From contig CAJUII010000014.1 of assembly GCA_910586405.1 (NCBI GenBank), positions 1 to 30,317 on the forward strand: 30,317 bases of DNA, in the 5' to 3' direction. How positions within the stretch are numbered: position 1 is the stretch's first letter; each line of letters opens with the position of its first letter. The position numbers were made by a program, and so were the translations under genes. Origin of the DNA: an uncultured Lachnospiraceae bacterium (lineage in GTDB: Bacteria; Bacillota; Clostridia; Lachnospirales; Lachnospiraceae). This document shows positions 15,124 through 23,528 of this stretch, one piece after another. The notes beneath the pieces are model-generated. The model searched no databases. It was not told the origin of the DNA and saw only the letters and a list, made by a program, of their open reading frames with translations.

Positions 15124-15146
15124 ATGGACTGTAGGTCCATTTTTTT
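15124..15146 (+). terminator. Weak terminator-like hairpin, plus orientation
   Basis: ATGGAC (15124-15129) pairs with GTCCAT (15135-15140) over a 5-base loop, followed by seven Ts counting the last stem base. It points on the plus strand, so it would stop tdk transcripts that run through the CYTH gene in antisense. The stem is only 6 bp. Confidence 0.4.
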
Positions 15147-15152
15147 ACATAC

Positions 15153-15737
15153 TCATTTTAATGGATTTATCACCAAAACACAAGGACAAAAACAGTTGAT
15201 ATGCTTTCCGGTGTTGGGGATTATGGCGGCGTATGCTGCATCTGCGATAAAGATCAGCAGAAACAGGATACACAGTGTCACGCGTAAGCCGATGGTCATG
15301 CGGTGGTAGATTTTGTTGAATACAGGCTGAACGATGCAGATCAGTAGGACACCGCCCAAACCGAAGCCGATGCTGCTTGCAAGACAGATCTGTCCGTCAA
15401 GGTTCATAAAGTGTCCGCTATAGTCCCACCAGCGGACACCCCACTTTTGTTCCAGCCAGATGCCAGAGAAGTATTCCAGCGCAGAGCATACCGCACAGGA
15501 AAGGATAAAAACCTGTGCAGGATGACACCGCAGTCTGTGAAAAAACAGGATCAAGAGCACACAGCCTACGCCGTAGATAGGCAGATACGGACCTCGGTAG
15601 ATGCCTCTGTTGACAAAGGTGTGGTCAGTGATCAGATATAGCAGGACTTCCCAGAGCCATCCGGCAAATGCAGTTGTGAAAAAAAGCAGTGCATAGTAGT
15701 CAAACGGGTGTATGTTCATTCTCATTTTTGTTTTCAT
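15153..15737 (-). CDS. CmpB-like putative ABC transporter permease (PF06541-type membrane protein)
   Basis: A 194-residue integral membrane protein with about five hydrophobic helices. The family landmarks are clear: GWLWEVLLYLI, FVNRGIYRGPYLPIYGVG, EYFSGIWLEQKWGVRWWDYSGHFMNLDGQICL (quoted in part) and FGLGGVLL. The biochemical role of the family is not established despite the 'ABC transporter type IV' name. No ribosome site precedes the ATG at 15737. Instead TATAAT lies only six bases upstream, so it may be leaderless or start at a later Met (residues 5 or 7). It is divergent from the phosphohexomutase gene. Confidence 0.85.
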   Translation of the reverse strand: MKTKMRMNIHPFDYYALLFFTTAFAGWLWEVLLYLITDHTFVNRGIYRGPYLPIYGVGCVLLILFFHRLRCHPAQVFILSCAVCSALEYFSGIWLEQKWGVRWWDYSGHFMNLDGQICLASSIGFGLGGVLLICIVQPVFNKIYHRMTIGLRVTLCILFLLIFIADAAYAAIIPNTGKHINCFCPCVLVINPLK

Positions 15738-15999
15738 AATATTATAGTATCTGTGAAATTTGTATTGCTATGCAAATTCAGCACAAATGGTTCATTTTCC
15801 CGCTTGCGCACCAAGCGTTTGTCTGTCGGCTGAATATCGTGATTTTGTTTGTCTGTATACATAAAAGACTTTGCAGTTGGCTTGTGATTGGAACTTTCTT
15901 TTTTATCTGAATTGTGATATATTGGAAACTGTAAAGCGATGCGTACCGCATGGCGGGTGCGTTGAGTAAATAGATAGGATAAATATGGAGGTATACGAG

Positions 16000-17502
16000 A
16001 TGGCTGATATGATGAAATTGCAAAATGGAAGCGACATACGCGGGATTGCCTGTGAGGGAATCGCAGGGGAGACGGTGAATCTCACGGAGGATGCCGGAAA
16101 TCTGATTGGCGGCGGATTTGTCAGATGGCTGGCAGATAAGAAGGGAAAGAAAACAGAAGAACTTCGGATAGGAATCGGACATGATTCAAGAATTACGGCG
16201 GACAGTTTGTATACGGCAGCGGCAAAGGGAATCACAGCAGCCGGGGCAAAGGTATATGACTGCGGACTCGTCTCGACACCTTCGATGTTTATGACAACCG
16301 TGTTTGAGGAGTTTGCGTTTGACGGAGCGATCATGATCACGGCAAGCCATCTGCCGTTTAACAGGAATGGCTACAAGTTTTTTGACAGGGATGGCGGCTT
16401 GGAGCATGATGATATCACGAGGATTCTTGAAATTGCATCAGGGCTTTCGGTTGTGGACGCCGATTTGTCAGCGGTGGAAAAAGTTGACTCCATTTCTGTA
16501 TATTGTGCATTTTTGCAGGAGAAGATAAAGAAGAGCATCAATGCTGTGGAGTATGATCAACCGCTTGCGGGACTGCACATTGTTGTGGACACCGGAAACG
16601 GCGCCGGTGGCTTTTTTGTGGAAAAGGTATTAAATCCACTGGGCGCAGACACCTCGGGCAGTCAGTTTTTGGAGCCAGACGGGCATTTTCCCAATCATAT
16701 ACCCAATCCTGAAAATAAGGAAGCCATGGAAGCAATCAGGCAGGCGGTACTTGCCAATCAGGCTGATTTGGGTATTATATTTGATACGGATGTGGATAGG
16801 ATGTCGGCAGTGCTTCCAAATGGTGACGAGGTAAACCGGGATGCGATCATTGCCATGATGACAGCGATCATCGCGGAGGACTATCCTGGCGGAACGATTG
16901 TGACAGATTCCGTCACCAGTGACAGACTGACGCGCTTTATCGAAGGCATCGGCATGAAGCATCATCGTTATATGAGAGGATACAAGAATGTCATCAATGA
17001 GTCCATCCGTCTGAATAAGGAAGGTGTGGTGTCGCCGCTTGCCATTGAGACCTCTGGGCACGGAGCACTCAGCGAGAATTATTTCCTCGATGACGGTGCC
17101 TATATGGCAGTGAAGCTGTTGATCGCACTTGCGAAGGCAGCGAGAGAGAATAAAGTGCTCGCTTCCTTTATTGAGAAACTCGAGAAGGGCTTCGAGGAGA
17201 GGGAATACCGATTCAAGATACAGGGAGACGATTTTAAGTCATATGGTAAGGATGCACTGAATACGTTTGAGGAGAGGGCAAAGGCAAGCGGGTATCATAT
17301 TGAACCGAACTCTTACGAGGGCATTCGTATCACCTTTGACACCGACGAGGTGAAGGGCTGGCTGCTGCTGCGCATGTCTCTCCACGACCCTCAGATGCCG
17401 CTCAATATTGAAGGTGTTCGGGCTGGAGACTGTGACAGACTTTTTGATATCGTACTAGAACTTCTCGATGGCTTTGACAGACTTGTGATTCCTGAGAGAT
17501 AG
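16000..17502 (+). CDS. Phosphomannomutase/phosphoglucomutase
   Basis: An alpha-D-phosphohexomutase interconverting hexose-1- and hexose-6-phosphates for cell-surface sugar supply. The four family loops are present: TASHLPFNRNG (114-124, phospho-Ser116), the Mg loop FDTDVDR (261-267), the sugar loop IETSGHGALSENYF (about 347-360), and the C-terminal phosphate-binding region (SYEGIRITF). I take the ATG at 16000 (500 residues), since GGAGGT lies seven bases upstream, over the ATG at 15985. Substrate preference between mannose and glucose cannot be told from the sequence. Confidence 0.92.
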   Translation: MADMMKLQNGSDIRGIACEGIAGETVNLTEDAGNLIGGGFVRWLADKKGKKTEELRIGIGHDSRITADSLYTAAAKGITAAGAKVYDCGLVSTPSMFMTTVFEEFAFDGAIMITASHLPFNRNGYKFFDRDGGLEHDDITRILEIASGLSVVDADLSAVEKVDSISVYCAFLQEKIKKSINAVEYDQPLAGLHIVVDTGNGAGGFFVEKVLNPLGADTSGSQFLEPDGHFPNHIPNPENKEAMEAIRQAVLANQADLGIIFDTDVDRMSAVLPNGDEVNRDAIIAMMTAIIAEDYPGGTIVTDSVTSDRLTRFIEGIGMKHHRYMRGYKNVINESIRLNKEGVVSPLAIETSGHGALSENYFLDDGAYMAVKLLIALAKAARENKVLASFIEKLEKGFEEREYRFKIQGDDFKSYGKDALNTFEERAKASGYHIEPNSYEGIRITFDTDEVKGWLLLRMSLHDPQMPLNIEGVRAGDCDRLFDIVLELLDGFDRLVIPER

Positions 17503-17534
17503 GACAAGATTAGGACAAGGATTAGGAGACTGGA

Positions 17535-18092
17535 ATGAGAATAGGAATGGGATATGATGTGCATCGTCTGGTGGAGGGCAGGGCGCTGATCATGGGCGGT
17601 GTGACGATACCATATGAGCTGGGACTTTTGGGGCATTCGGATGCGGATGTGCTGCTTCATGCAGTCGCTGATGCCTTGCTGGGGGCTGCTGCGCTCGGCG
17701 ATATCGGGAAGCATTTTCCAGACACAGACCCGGCTTACAAAGGAATTTCAAGCGTGATACTGCTTGAGCGGGTTGGAAAGCTGCTGGAAGAAAATATGTA
17801 TTTTATAGAAAATATCGATGCGACGATCATTGCGCAGGCGCCGAAGATGCGCCCGCATATTGATCAGATGCGCGAGAATATCGCTGGGGCGCTGGGCATT
17901 CGCATGGACCAGGTAAATGTCAAGGCAACGACAGAGGAAGGGCTTGGTTTTACCGGGGAAGGAAAAGGGATTTCCGCGCAGGCGGTGTGTTTGCTCACAA
18001 GTCCGCGGGAGATGGCGACGATGGATATGACAGAGGCGGCCGCGCGTTCCTGCGAAAACTGTCCGGGGTGCAGTGCTGCGAAACACGGATAG
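17535..18092 (+). CDS. ispF: 2-C-methyl-D-erythritol 2,4-cyclodiphosphate synthase with Cys-rich C-terminal tail
   Basis: Catalyses ring closure to MEcPP in the non-mevalonate isoprenoid pathway; the enzyme works as a trimer. Metal ligands Asp8, His10 (GYDVHR) and His42 are present, as are GHSDADVLLHAV-type sequence (33-44), GDIGKHFPDTDP (55-66) and TTEEGLGFTG (132-141). The enzyme normally ends near residue 157; here a further ~28 residues contain CENCPGC (173-179) and end in KHG. Other pathway genes are not in the window. The gap to the mutase gene is 32 bp. Confidence 0.96.
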   Translation: MRIGMGYDVHRLVEGRALIMGGVTIPYELGLLGHSDADVLLHAVADALLGAAALGDIGKHFPDTDPAYKGISSVILLERVGKLLEENMYFIENIDATIIAQAPKMRPHIDQMRENIAGALGIRMDQVNVKATTEEGLGFTGEGKGISAQAVCLLTSPREMATMDMTEAAARSCENCPGCSAAKHG

Positions 18093-18111
18093 GAAAAGAG
18101 GGCAGTTTGAG

Positions 18112-19245
18112 TTGAGTATAGATCAGATAATTGGAGAACGAGAAGCACAGCGGGAGATGATCGGCAGAATTGAGATGGAATATGATATCAATATAATACA
18201 AATGGACGCAGACAAACAGGTTGTGTTTGAGATTCAAAAGGAGGAAGTACAGTCCATGCTACAGCTCACCTCCTGCATTGCTGCCATGCGCAGAATCCCG
18301 TCCTCTGTGGGAGCAAAGCGTCTCCCATGCATGGCGGATATAGAGCGTGTCGGGCTGGATTGTATCAGCGCGGCATCTACCCGGACTGCGTACCGCAGAA
18401 AGGGCTTTATGAGAAGGCTGATGTCAGGCGCGCTCGAATACCAGAATCAGATGCGGGTGCCCCTGTGTCTCGTGGAGGCAGGAAACACCGCAGCGGCGGC
18501 AGAGTTTTTCAGTCATTTCGGGTTTCATTATATCTATGACAGACCATGTTATGAGTTGAATAGAGCATATATTTCTGAGGAAATGTTAAGGCGGGCAGCA
18601 GAGGGCACATGCGTACCTCTAAATATTCCAAATGTTACCCTCGAGATGGTCACACAGAAGGATATGCTCTCGCTGGCGCATTTTGTCAATGCAAAGTTAT
18701 GCAGGAATTATGGGCTGTTTGTGATTCGGAGTGCCGCGTATTACGAGTGCTTTCAGCAGGAATTGCAAAGAGATGGCGGATGCCTGTTTCAGATCATGGA
18801 GAACGGCATACGCAAGGGATGTTTTGCGTGGGGCGGCGCATCAGGTATCCGGGAGGTTATCTTTGCGGAAGACGCTGACAGAGAGCGGTATTTTGGTCTG
18901 AGAGAAAACAAGCGTCCGGCTGTCATGGCAAGGATCACCAATATGTCCGAAATGCTGGGACACATCTCAGGAAATGGTAAGATTACAATCGCTATCCGAA
19001 TTATCGATCCAGTGATTGCAGAGAATGATGGGCTGTTTCGATGGTATATTGATGGAAACGGCAGTCATATGGAGCGTGTGGAACAGGCCGACCAGGCGCA
19101 GGATTCTTCCATACGGCCGGAGGTTACGACGACAATCGGCGAATTTACGGCATTCATTTTTGAGTATATCCAGTTGAAACGGAATGTGAAATTTGATAGT
19201 ATATATCTGTCTGGTCCAATTTGGATCAATGAACGGTATTCATAA
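18112..19245 (+). CDS. Eis-like GNAT-family N-acetyltransferase
   Basis: The acetyl-CoA binding core is seen in VGLDCISAASTRTAYRRKGFMRRLM, with R-R-K-G-F as the Q/RxxGxG/A element, followed by AAEFFSHFGFHYIYDRPCYEL. This latter part and the long C-terminal half match two-domain Eis-like acetyltransferases of Firmicutes. The C-terminal domain carries the usual 'ISGNGKITIAIRIIDPVIAENDG' strand pattern. The N-terminus is uncertain: TTG 18112 has a modest site (AAGAGG), while GTG 18073 would overlap ispF by 20 bp. Met at 18160 or 18175 would cut into the fold. The substrate is unknown. Confidence 0.78.
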   Translation: MSIDQIIGEREAQREMIGRIEMEYDINIIQMDADKQVVFEIQKEEVQSMLQLTSCIAAMRRIPSSVGAKRLPCMADIERVGLDCISAASTRTAYRRKGFMRRLMSGALEYQNQMRVPLCLVEAGNTAAAAEFFSHFGFHYIYDRPCYELNRAYISEEMLRRAAEGTCVPLNIPNVTLEMVTQKDMLSLAHFVNAKLCRNYGLFVIRSAAYYECFQQELQRDGGCLFQIMENGIRKGCFAWGGASGIREVIFAEDADRERYFGLRENKRPAVMARITNMSEMLGHISGNGKITIAIRIIDPVIAENDGLFRWYIDGNGSHMERVEQADQAQDSSIRPEVTTTIGEFTAFIFEYIQLKRNVKFDSIYLSGPIWINERYS

Positions 19246-19263
19246 TTTAGGAGGGATTGAGAT

Positions 19264-19989
19264 ATGTCACTTGTTACAACACCGCATATCAATGCGGACA
19301 AGGATGCTTTTGCAAAGACAGTACTGATGCCCGGAGACCCGCTGCGGTCTAAGTTTATTGCAGAAAATTTTTTGGAAAATGCAGTTCTGGTTAACAATAT
19401 CAGAGGTATACAGGGGTATACAGGTACGTATAAAGGTACACGGGTCAGTGTGATGGCAAGTGGTATGGGAATGCCGACGATCGGTATTTATTCCTATGAA
19501 CTTTTTCATTTTTTTGATGTGGAGAACATTATGCGGATTGGTTCGACCGGCGCGATGCAGGAGCATGTGAAGGTGCGCGACATCGTGTTTGGCATGGGAG
19601 CCTGCACCAATTCAAACTATGCAAACCAGTATGGGCTGGGCGGTACATTTGCCCCGATTGCAAGCTATGGACTGTTAAAGGAGGCAATCACGCAGGCAGA
19701 GCAGCTGGGCGCACACTACCATGTGGGGAATATCCTCTCGTCAGATACTTTTTATGATGACAACAAAGCAGCCAATGAGGGCTGGCGGAAGATGGGCGTG
19801 CTGTGTGTGGAGATGGAGGCTGCCGCGCTGTATATGAATGCGGCAAGGTGCGGCAAAAATGCGCTTGCGATGTTCACTGTCTCAGACAGCCTTGTGACAG
19901 GTGAGGCGACGACTGCTGAGGAACGCCAAAATTCTTTTACACAGATGATGGAAATCGCCTTGAACACCGCAGTGAGCCTTGAAGCATAA
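19264..19989 (+). CDS. deoD: Purine nucleoside phosphorylase (DeoD type)
   Basis: Cleaves purine (deoxy)ribonucleosides with phosphate to free base and sugar-1-phosphate. Typical features: HINADKDAFAKTVLMPGDPLR at the N-terminus (His8 region, Gly-Asp phosphate loop), MASGMGMPTIGIYSYEL, RIGSTGAM, EMEAAALY (nucleoside site) and the VSDSLVTGE loop with the catalytic Asp. Length 241 fits hexameric DeoD. AGGAGGG precedes the ATG. It lies just after the acetyltransferase (18 bp) and likely shares its transcript. Confidence 0.96.
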   Translation: MSLVTTPHINADKDAFAKTVLMPGDPLRSKFIAENFLENAVLVNNIRGIQGYTGTYKGTRVSVMASGMGMPTIGIYSYELFHFFDVENIMRIGSTGAMQEHVKVRDIVFGMGACTNSNYANQYGLGGTFAPIASYGLLKEAITQAEQLGAHYHVGNILSSDTFYDDNKAANEGWRKMGVLCVEMEAAALYMNAARCGKNALAMFTVSDSLVTGEATTAEERQNSFTQMMEIALNTAVSLEA

Positions 19990-20073
19990 CGTCAGAGACT
20001 ACAGAAAGAGTGCGGTATATTACAGTGTGCTTTGTAGATAGGAAGTCGAAGATGACAGATCGTGTACAGCATG

Positions 20074-20122
20074 CCGCAGTACATTTTGAACTAGGGCATG
20101 AAACACCGCAGTGCGTCTTGAA
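20074..20122 (+). repeat. Short imperfect direct repeats upstream of cysE
   Basis: CCGCAGTACATTTTGAA (20074-20090) and CCGCAGTGCGTCTTGAA (20106-20122) agree at 14 of 17 positions. They lie in the 181-bp spacer between deoD and cysE. No T-box consensus (GGTGGnACCGCG) is seen there. Confidence 0.4.
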
Positions 20123-20170
20123 TCATATAGTATAGAAAAGCTACAGAGACAGTCTCAATGGAGGCACAAA

Positions 20171-20854
20171 ATGGGATTTATTAAAAATGTGAGAAATGAA
20201 ATAAGGGTTATCAGGGAGCGGGACCCTGCGATTCACTCGAATATGGAAGTGTTTCTCTACCCGAGCTTTAAGGTCATGCTGCATTATCGAGTGGCGCATA
20301 AACTGTACAAGAGCGGGCATTATTTCCTTGCAAGGTGGATATCCCAGCGCGCAGTCAGAAAAACAGGCATAGAGATACATCCCGGTGCAAAGATTGGTGA
20401 AAACTTTTTTATAGATCATGGAAATGGTGTCATTATCGGTGAGACGGCTGTCGTTGGCAACAATGTGACACTTTATCAGGGGGTCACACTCGGCGGTACT
20501 GGCAAAGAACACGGGAAGCGTCACCCCACCATCGGCGACAATGTGATGATCAGCGCTGGCGCGAAGATTATAGGGTCTTTCAGGATCGGTGAAAATTCCA
20601 AGATTGGGGCGGGAAGTGTCGTGATCGAGGAAGTGCCGCCAAACTGTACGGTCGTGGGTGTGCCTGGCAGAATCGTGCGGCGGAATAACCAGCGTCTGTG
20701 CCGGGAGGAGCTGAATCAGGTGGATCTGCCCGACCCTGTAAATGAGGACATCAGAAGCTTACAGCGCGCAAACAGTGAGATGACCAACCGGATTTTAGAG
20801 CTGGAGCGGCAGATCAAGCAGTTGGAAAAGGGGCTGAACAAGGAAACTACATAA
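20171..20854 (+). CDS. cysE: Serine O-acetyltransferase
   Basis: Acetylates serine with acetyl-CoA to give O-acetylserine for cysteine synthesis. A left-handed beta-helix of hexapeptide repeats (about 67-170) carries FIDHGNGVIIGET (Asp82-His83) and VTLGGTGK (105-112). The N-terminal helical part is short (about 65 residues), as in Bacillus-type enzymes. The ATG at 20171 follows GGAGG; upstream in-frame starts lack a site. The C-terminal 30 residues form a short coiled coil (SLQRANSEMTNRILELERQI), somewhat longer than usual. First gene of a cysE-cysS-mrnC-rlmB-sigH run. Confidence 0.95.
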   Translation: MGFIKNVRNEIRVIRERDPAIHSNMEVFLYPSFKVMLHYRVAHKLYKSGHYFLARWISQRAVRKTGIEIHPGAKIGENFFIDHGNGVIIGETAVVGNNVTLYQGVTLGGTGKEHGKRHPTIGDNVMISAGAKIIGSFRIGENSKIGAGSVVIEEVPPNCTVVGVPGRIVRRNNQRLCREELNQVDLPDPVNEDIRSLQRANSEMTNRILELERQIKQLEKGLNKETT

Positions 20855-20890
20855 TGAAGATACATACTAATTTGGAGGTTTTGAGAGAAG

Positions 20891-22312
20891 ATGGAGAACA
20901 AAGTATCGTTTTACAATACACTGACGAGGAAGGTGGAGCGTTTCATTCCCAATGAGGATGGCAAAGTGGCAATGTACACCTGTGGACCTACCGTGTACCA
21001 CTATGCACATATCGGAAATCTGAGAAGCTATATCATGGAAGATCTGCTCGAAAAGACGCTCCGATATGTGGGATATGATGTCAAGCGCGTCATGAATATT
21101 ACCGATGTCGGGCATCTGTCGAGCGATGCAGACACCGGGGAAGATAAGATGCTCAAAGGGGCGAAGCGGGAGCATAAGACCGTGATGGAGATTGCAAAAT
21201 TTTATACCGACGCTTTTTTTGAGGACTGCGCAAAGCTCAATATCAAGACGCCCGATGTGGTAGAGCCTGCCACCAACTGTATTGCCGAGTTTATCCATAT
21301 GATCGAGACACTGATACAGAAAGAATACGCGTATGAAAGCGGCGGAAATATCTACTTCGATACCTCAAAACTTGAGGAGTATTATGTCTTTTCCAGTCAG
21401 AGTGAGAAGGAACTGTTAGTCGGTGTGCGCGATGATGTGGATGAGGACGCCAACAAGAGAAACAAAAGCGACTTTGTGCTGTGGTTTACCAAGTCCAAAT
21501 TTGATGATCAGGAATTGAAGTGGGAGAGTCCGTGGGGCGTAGGGTATCCAGGATGGCATATTGAGTGCTCCTGCATCAGCATGAAGCATCTGGGAGAAGC
21601 GATGGATATCCACTGTGGCGGTGTGGATAATATTTTCCCGCATCACACAAATGAGATCGCGCAGAGCGAGGCATATCTGGGACACAAGTGGTGCAATTAC
21701 TGGTTTCATGTACATCATCTGAATGATAAATCGGGCAAAATGAGCAAGTCCAAAGGGGATTTTCTCACGGTGTCCCTGCTTGAGTCAAAGGGTTATGATC
21801 CTATTGTGTACCGCTTTTTCTGCCTACAGTCCCACTACCGCAAGCCGCTGGAATTTTCGTATGAGGTGCTCGACAATATGAGCGCTGCCTATGACAAGCT
21901 GGTTAAACGGATTGGCACATTGGACAGGACAGGTGAGATAAACAGGGAAAGCTTTGCGTCATACAGGGCAAAATTTGAGGCGGCACTTCGCGATGACCTC
22001 AATTCGTCGATGGCAGTCACGGTACTGTATGATATGCTCAAGGACGATATGACAGATGCGACGAAGTATGCGCTGGCGGAGAGCTTTGACGAGGTTCTTT
22101 CACTGAATCTCACGACGGCACATGCTGCCAGAGAGGCGGACAATCGTGTGGATGCGGTGTTAGAGCAGTATGTGCTTGCCAAGATTGACGAGAGAGCTGC
22201 TGCCAAAAAGGAGAAGGATTTTGCAAAGGCGGATGCCATCCGAAATGAACTGTTGGAGAAAGGGATTGTCCTAGAGGACACGCGCGAGGGAGTGAAATGG
22301 AAAAAGGCTTGA
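20891..22312 (+). CDS. cysS: Cysteinyl-tRNA synthetase
   Basis: Charges tRNA-Cys. Zn ligands Cys31, Cys226 (GWHIEC) and the His251-His252 pair (IFPHHTNE); the ATP-binding HIGH motif appears as HIGN (40-43), the common form in this enzyme; KMSKS is at 283-287. Length 473 is normal. TTTGGAGG lies upstream. It sits 36 bp after cysE, linking cysteine synthesis and use as in Bacillus. The stop overlaps the start of mrnC by 16 bp. Confidence 0.98.
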   Translation: MENKVSFYNTLTRKVERFIPNEDGKVAMYTCGPTVYHYAHIGNLRSYIMEDLLEKTLRYVGYDVKRVMNITDVGHLSSDADTGEDKMLKGAKREHKTVMEIAKFYTDAFFEDCAKLNIKTPDVVEPATNCIAEFIHMIETLIQKEYAYESGGNIYFDTSKLEEYYVFSSQSEKELLVGVRDDVDEDANKRNKSDFVLWFTKSKFDDQELKWESPWGVGYPGWHIECSCISMKHLGEAMDIHCGGVDNIFPHHTNEIAQSEAYLGHKWCNYWFHVHHLNDKSGKMSKSKGDFLTVSLLESKGYDPIVYRFFCLQSHYRKPLEFSYEVLDNMSAAYDKLVKRIGTLDRTGEINRESFASYRAKFEAALRDDLNSSMAVTVLYDMLKDDMTDATKYALAESFDEVLSLNLTTAHAAREADNRVDAVLEQYVLAKIDERAAAKKEKDFAKADAIRNELLEKGIVLEDTREGVKWKKA

Positions 22313-22746
22313 ACGAAATGAGCATGCTTTCACAGATACATAGCGTGTTCGGCGGCGGGGAAGTGGATCTTAGAAGCTATTCACCCCTCACGCTGGCGTA
22401 TGTCGGCGATGTGGTCTTTGAGATGATCATACGCACACTGATCGTGGAGAAGGGGCAGCGCGCGGCGAATACACTCCACAGACATACGACCAAGATCGTC
22501 TGTGCACAGACGCAGGCAAAGCTGATCGATGCGGTGTATGAGGCGCTCTCGGAGGAGGAGCAGGACATCTACAGGCGTGGGAAAAACACGAAGCTCCACT
22601 CCACAGCCAAGAATGCCAGCCTCTCGGATTACCGCAAGGCGACAGGGTTTGAGGCGCTCTGCGGTTATCTGTACCTAAAGGATGACATGGAGCGGATGAT
22701 GCACATAGTCAGGCAGGCGATTGAGGCGGCACAGGTGGAGCTGTGA
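22297..22746 (+). CDS. mrnC: Mini-ribonuclease III (23S rRNA maturation)
   Basis: A single RNase III domain without a double-stranded-RNA-binding domain, which trims 23S rRNA ends in Bacillus. LAYVGDVVFE (33-42) is the catalytic helix with the conserved Asp38. HRHTTKIVCAQTQAKLI and RRGKNTK...TAKNASLSDYRKATGFEALCGYLYL (later catalytic acid region) are present. 149 residues. The ATG at 22297 lies inside the end of cysS with GAGGGAG upstream; ATG 22318 has no site. Confidence 0.94.
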   Translation: MEKGLNEMSMLSQIHSVFGGGEVDLRSYSPLTLAYVGDVVFEMIIRTLIVEKGQRAANTLHRHTTKIVCAQTQAKLIDAVYEALSEEEQDIYRRGKNTKLHSTAKNASLSDYRKATGFEALCGYLYLKDDMERMMHIVRQAIEAAQVEL

Positions 22747-22765
22747 GAAAGGTAATGAGTTTCAT

Positions 22766-23506
22766 ATGAGGTACGAGGAATCAATCATAGAAGGAAGAAA
22801 TGCAGTGATAGAGGCATTTCGCGCAGGAAAGGTAATTGACAAGCTTTTTATACTGGATGGCGCACAGGATGGACCTATACAGACAATCAAGAGAGAGGCA
22901 AAAAAGCGTGACACGATGGTTCGGTTTGTCACAAAGGAACGGTTGGACCAGCTCAGTGAGACGGGAAAGCATCAGGGTGTAGTTGCGTATACGGCAGCGT
23001 ACACCTACGCGGAGGTGGACGAGATCCTCGCGGCTGCCCGCAGCAGAAACGAAGCGCCGTTTGTATTTTTGCTGGATAATATCGAGGATCCGCACAATCT
23101 GGGCGCAATCATCAGAACAGCGAATCTGGCGGGCGCGCATGGGGTTATCATTCCCAAGAATCGGGCGGCGGGACTGACCGCTGCGGTAGCCAGGGCATCA
23201 GCAGGCGCATTGAATTACACGCCGGTCGCCAGAGTTACGAACCTCGCACAGACCATGGAGGCGCTCAAAAAGGAGGGACTGTGGTTTGTCTGTGCAGATA
23301 TGGATGGGACGATGATGTACCAGCTAGACCTCAAAGGACCGATTGGTCTTGTCATTGGGAATGAAGGCAACGGTGTGGGACGTCTTGTTCGCGAAAAGTG
23401 TGATTTTGTGGCGTCTATTCCAATGAAGGGAGATATTGACTCCTTAAATGCTTCCGTTGCGGCAGGCGTGCTTGCGTATGAGATTGTCAGACAGCGGATG
23501 CTGTAG
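22766..23506 (+). CDS. rlmB: 23S rRNA 2'-O-methyltransferase RlmB/TrmH-like (SpoU family)
   Basis: A SPOUT methyltransferase modifying a 23S rRNA guanosine ribose. N-terminal substrate-binding domain (EGRNAVIEAF start), then the three knot motifs: DNIEDPHNLGAIIRTAN (104-120), LVIGNEGNGV (195-204) and PMKGDIDSLNASVAAG (219-234). Start ATG 22766 chosen because the protein begins there in the family (M-R-Y-E-E-S-I-I-E-G-R-N); the upstream frame runs into mrnC. The ribosome site (AAAGG) is rather distant. Length 246. Confidence 0.95.
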   Translation: MRYEESIIEGRNAVIEAFRAGKVIDKLFILDGAQDGPIQTIKREAKKRDTMVRFVTKERLDQLSETGKHQGVVAYTAAYTYAEVDEILAAARSRNEAPFVFLLDNIEDPHNLGAIIRTANLAGAHGVIIPKNRAAGLTAAVARASAGALNYTPVARVTNLAQTMEALKKEGLWFVCADMDGTMMYQLDLKGPIGLVIGNEGNGVGRLVREKCDFVASIPMKGDIDSLNASVAAGVLAYEIVRQRML

Positions 23507-23528
23507 AAGCAGGAGGGCAGAACAAGCG

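Noticed and set aside
19405..19450. Repeated GGTATACAGG-like units inside deoD
   Set aside because: They simply encode the normal family sequence around RGIQGYTGTYKGTRV, in frame, so need no other explanation.
19990..20170. T-box leader upstream of cysE
   Set aside because: No T-box GGTGGnACCGCG or AGTA specifier-loop pattern could be found, and no terminator hairpin with a T-run.
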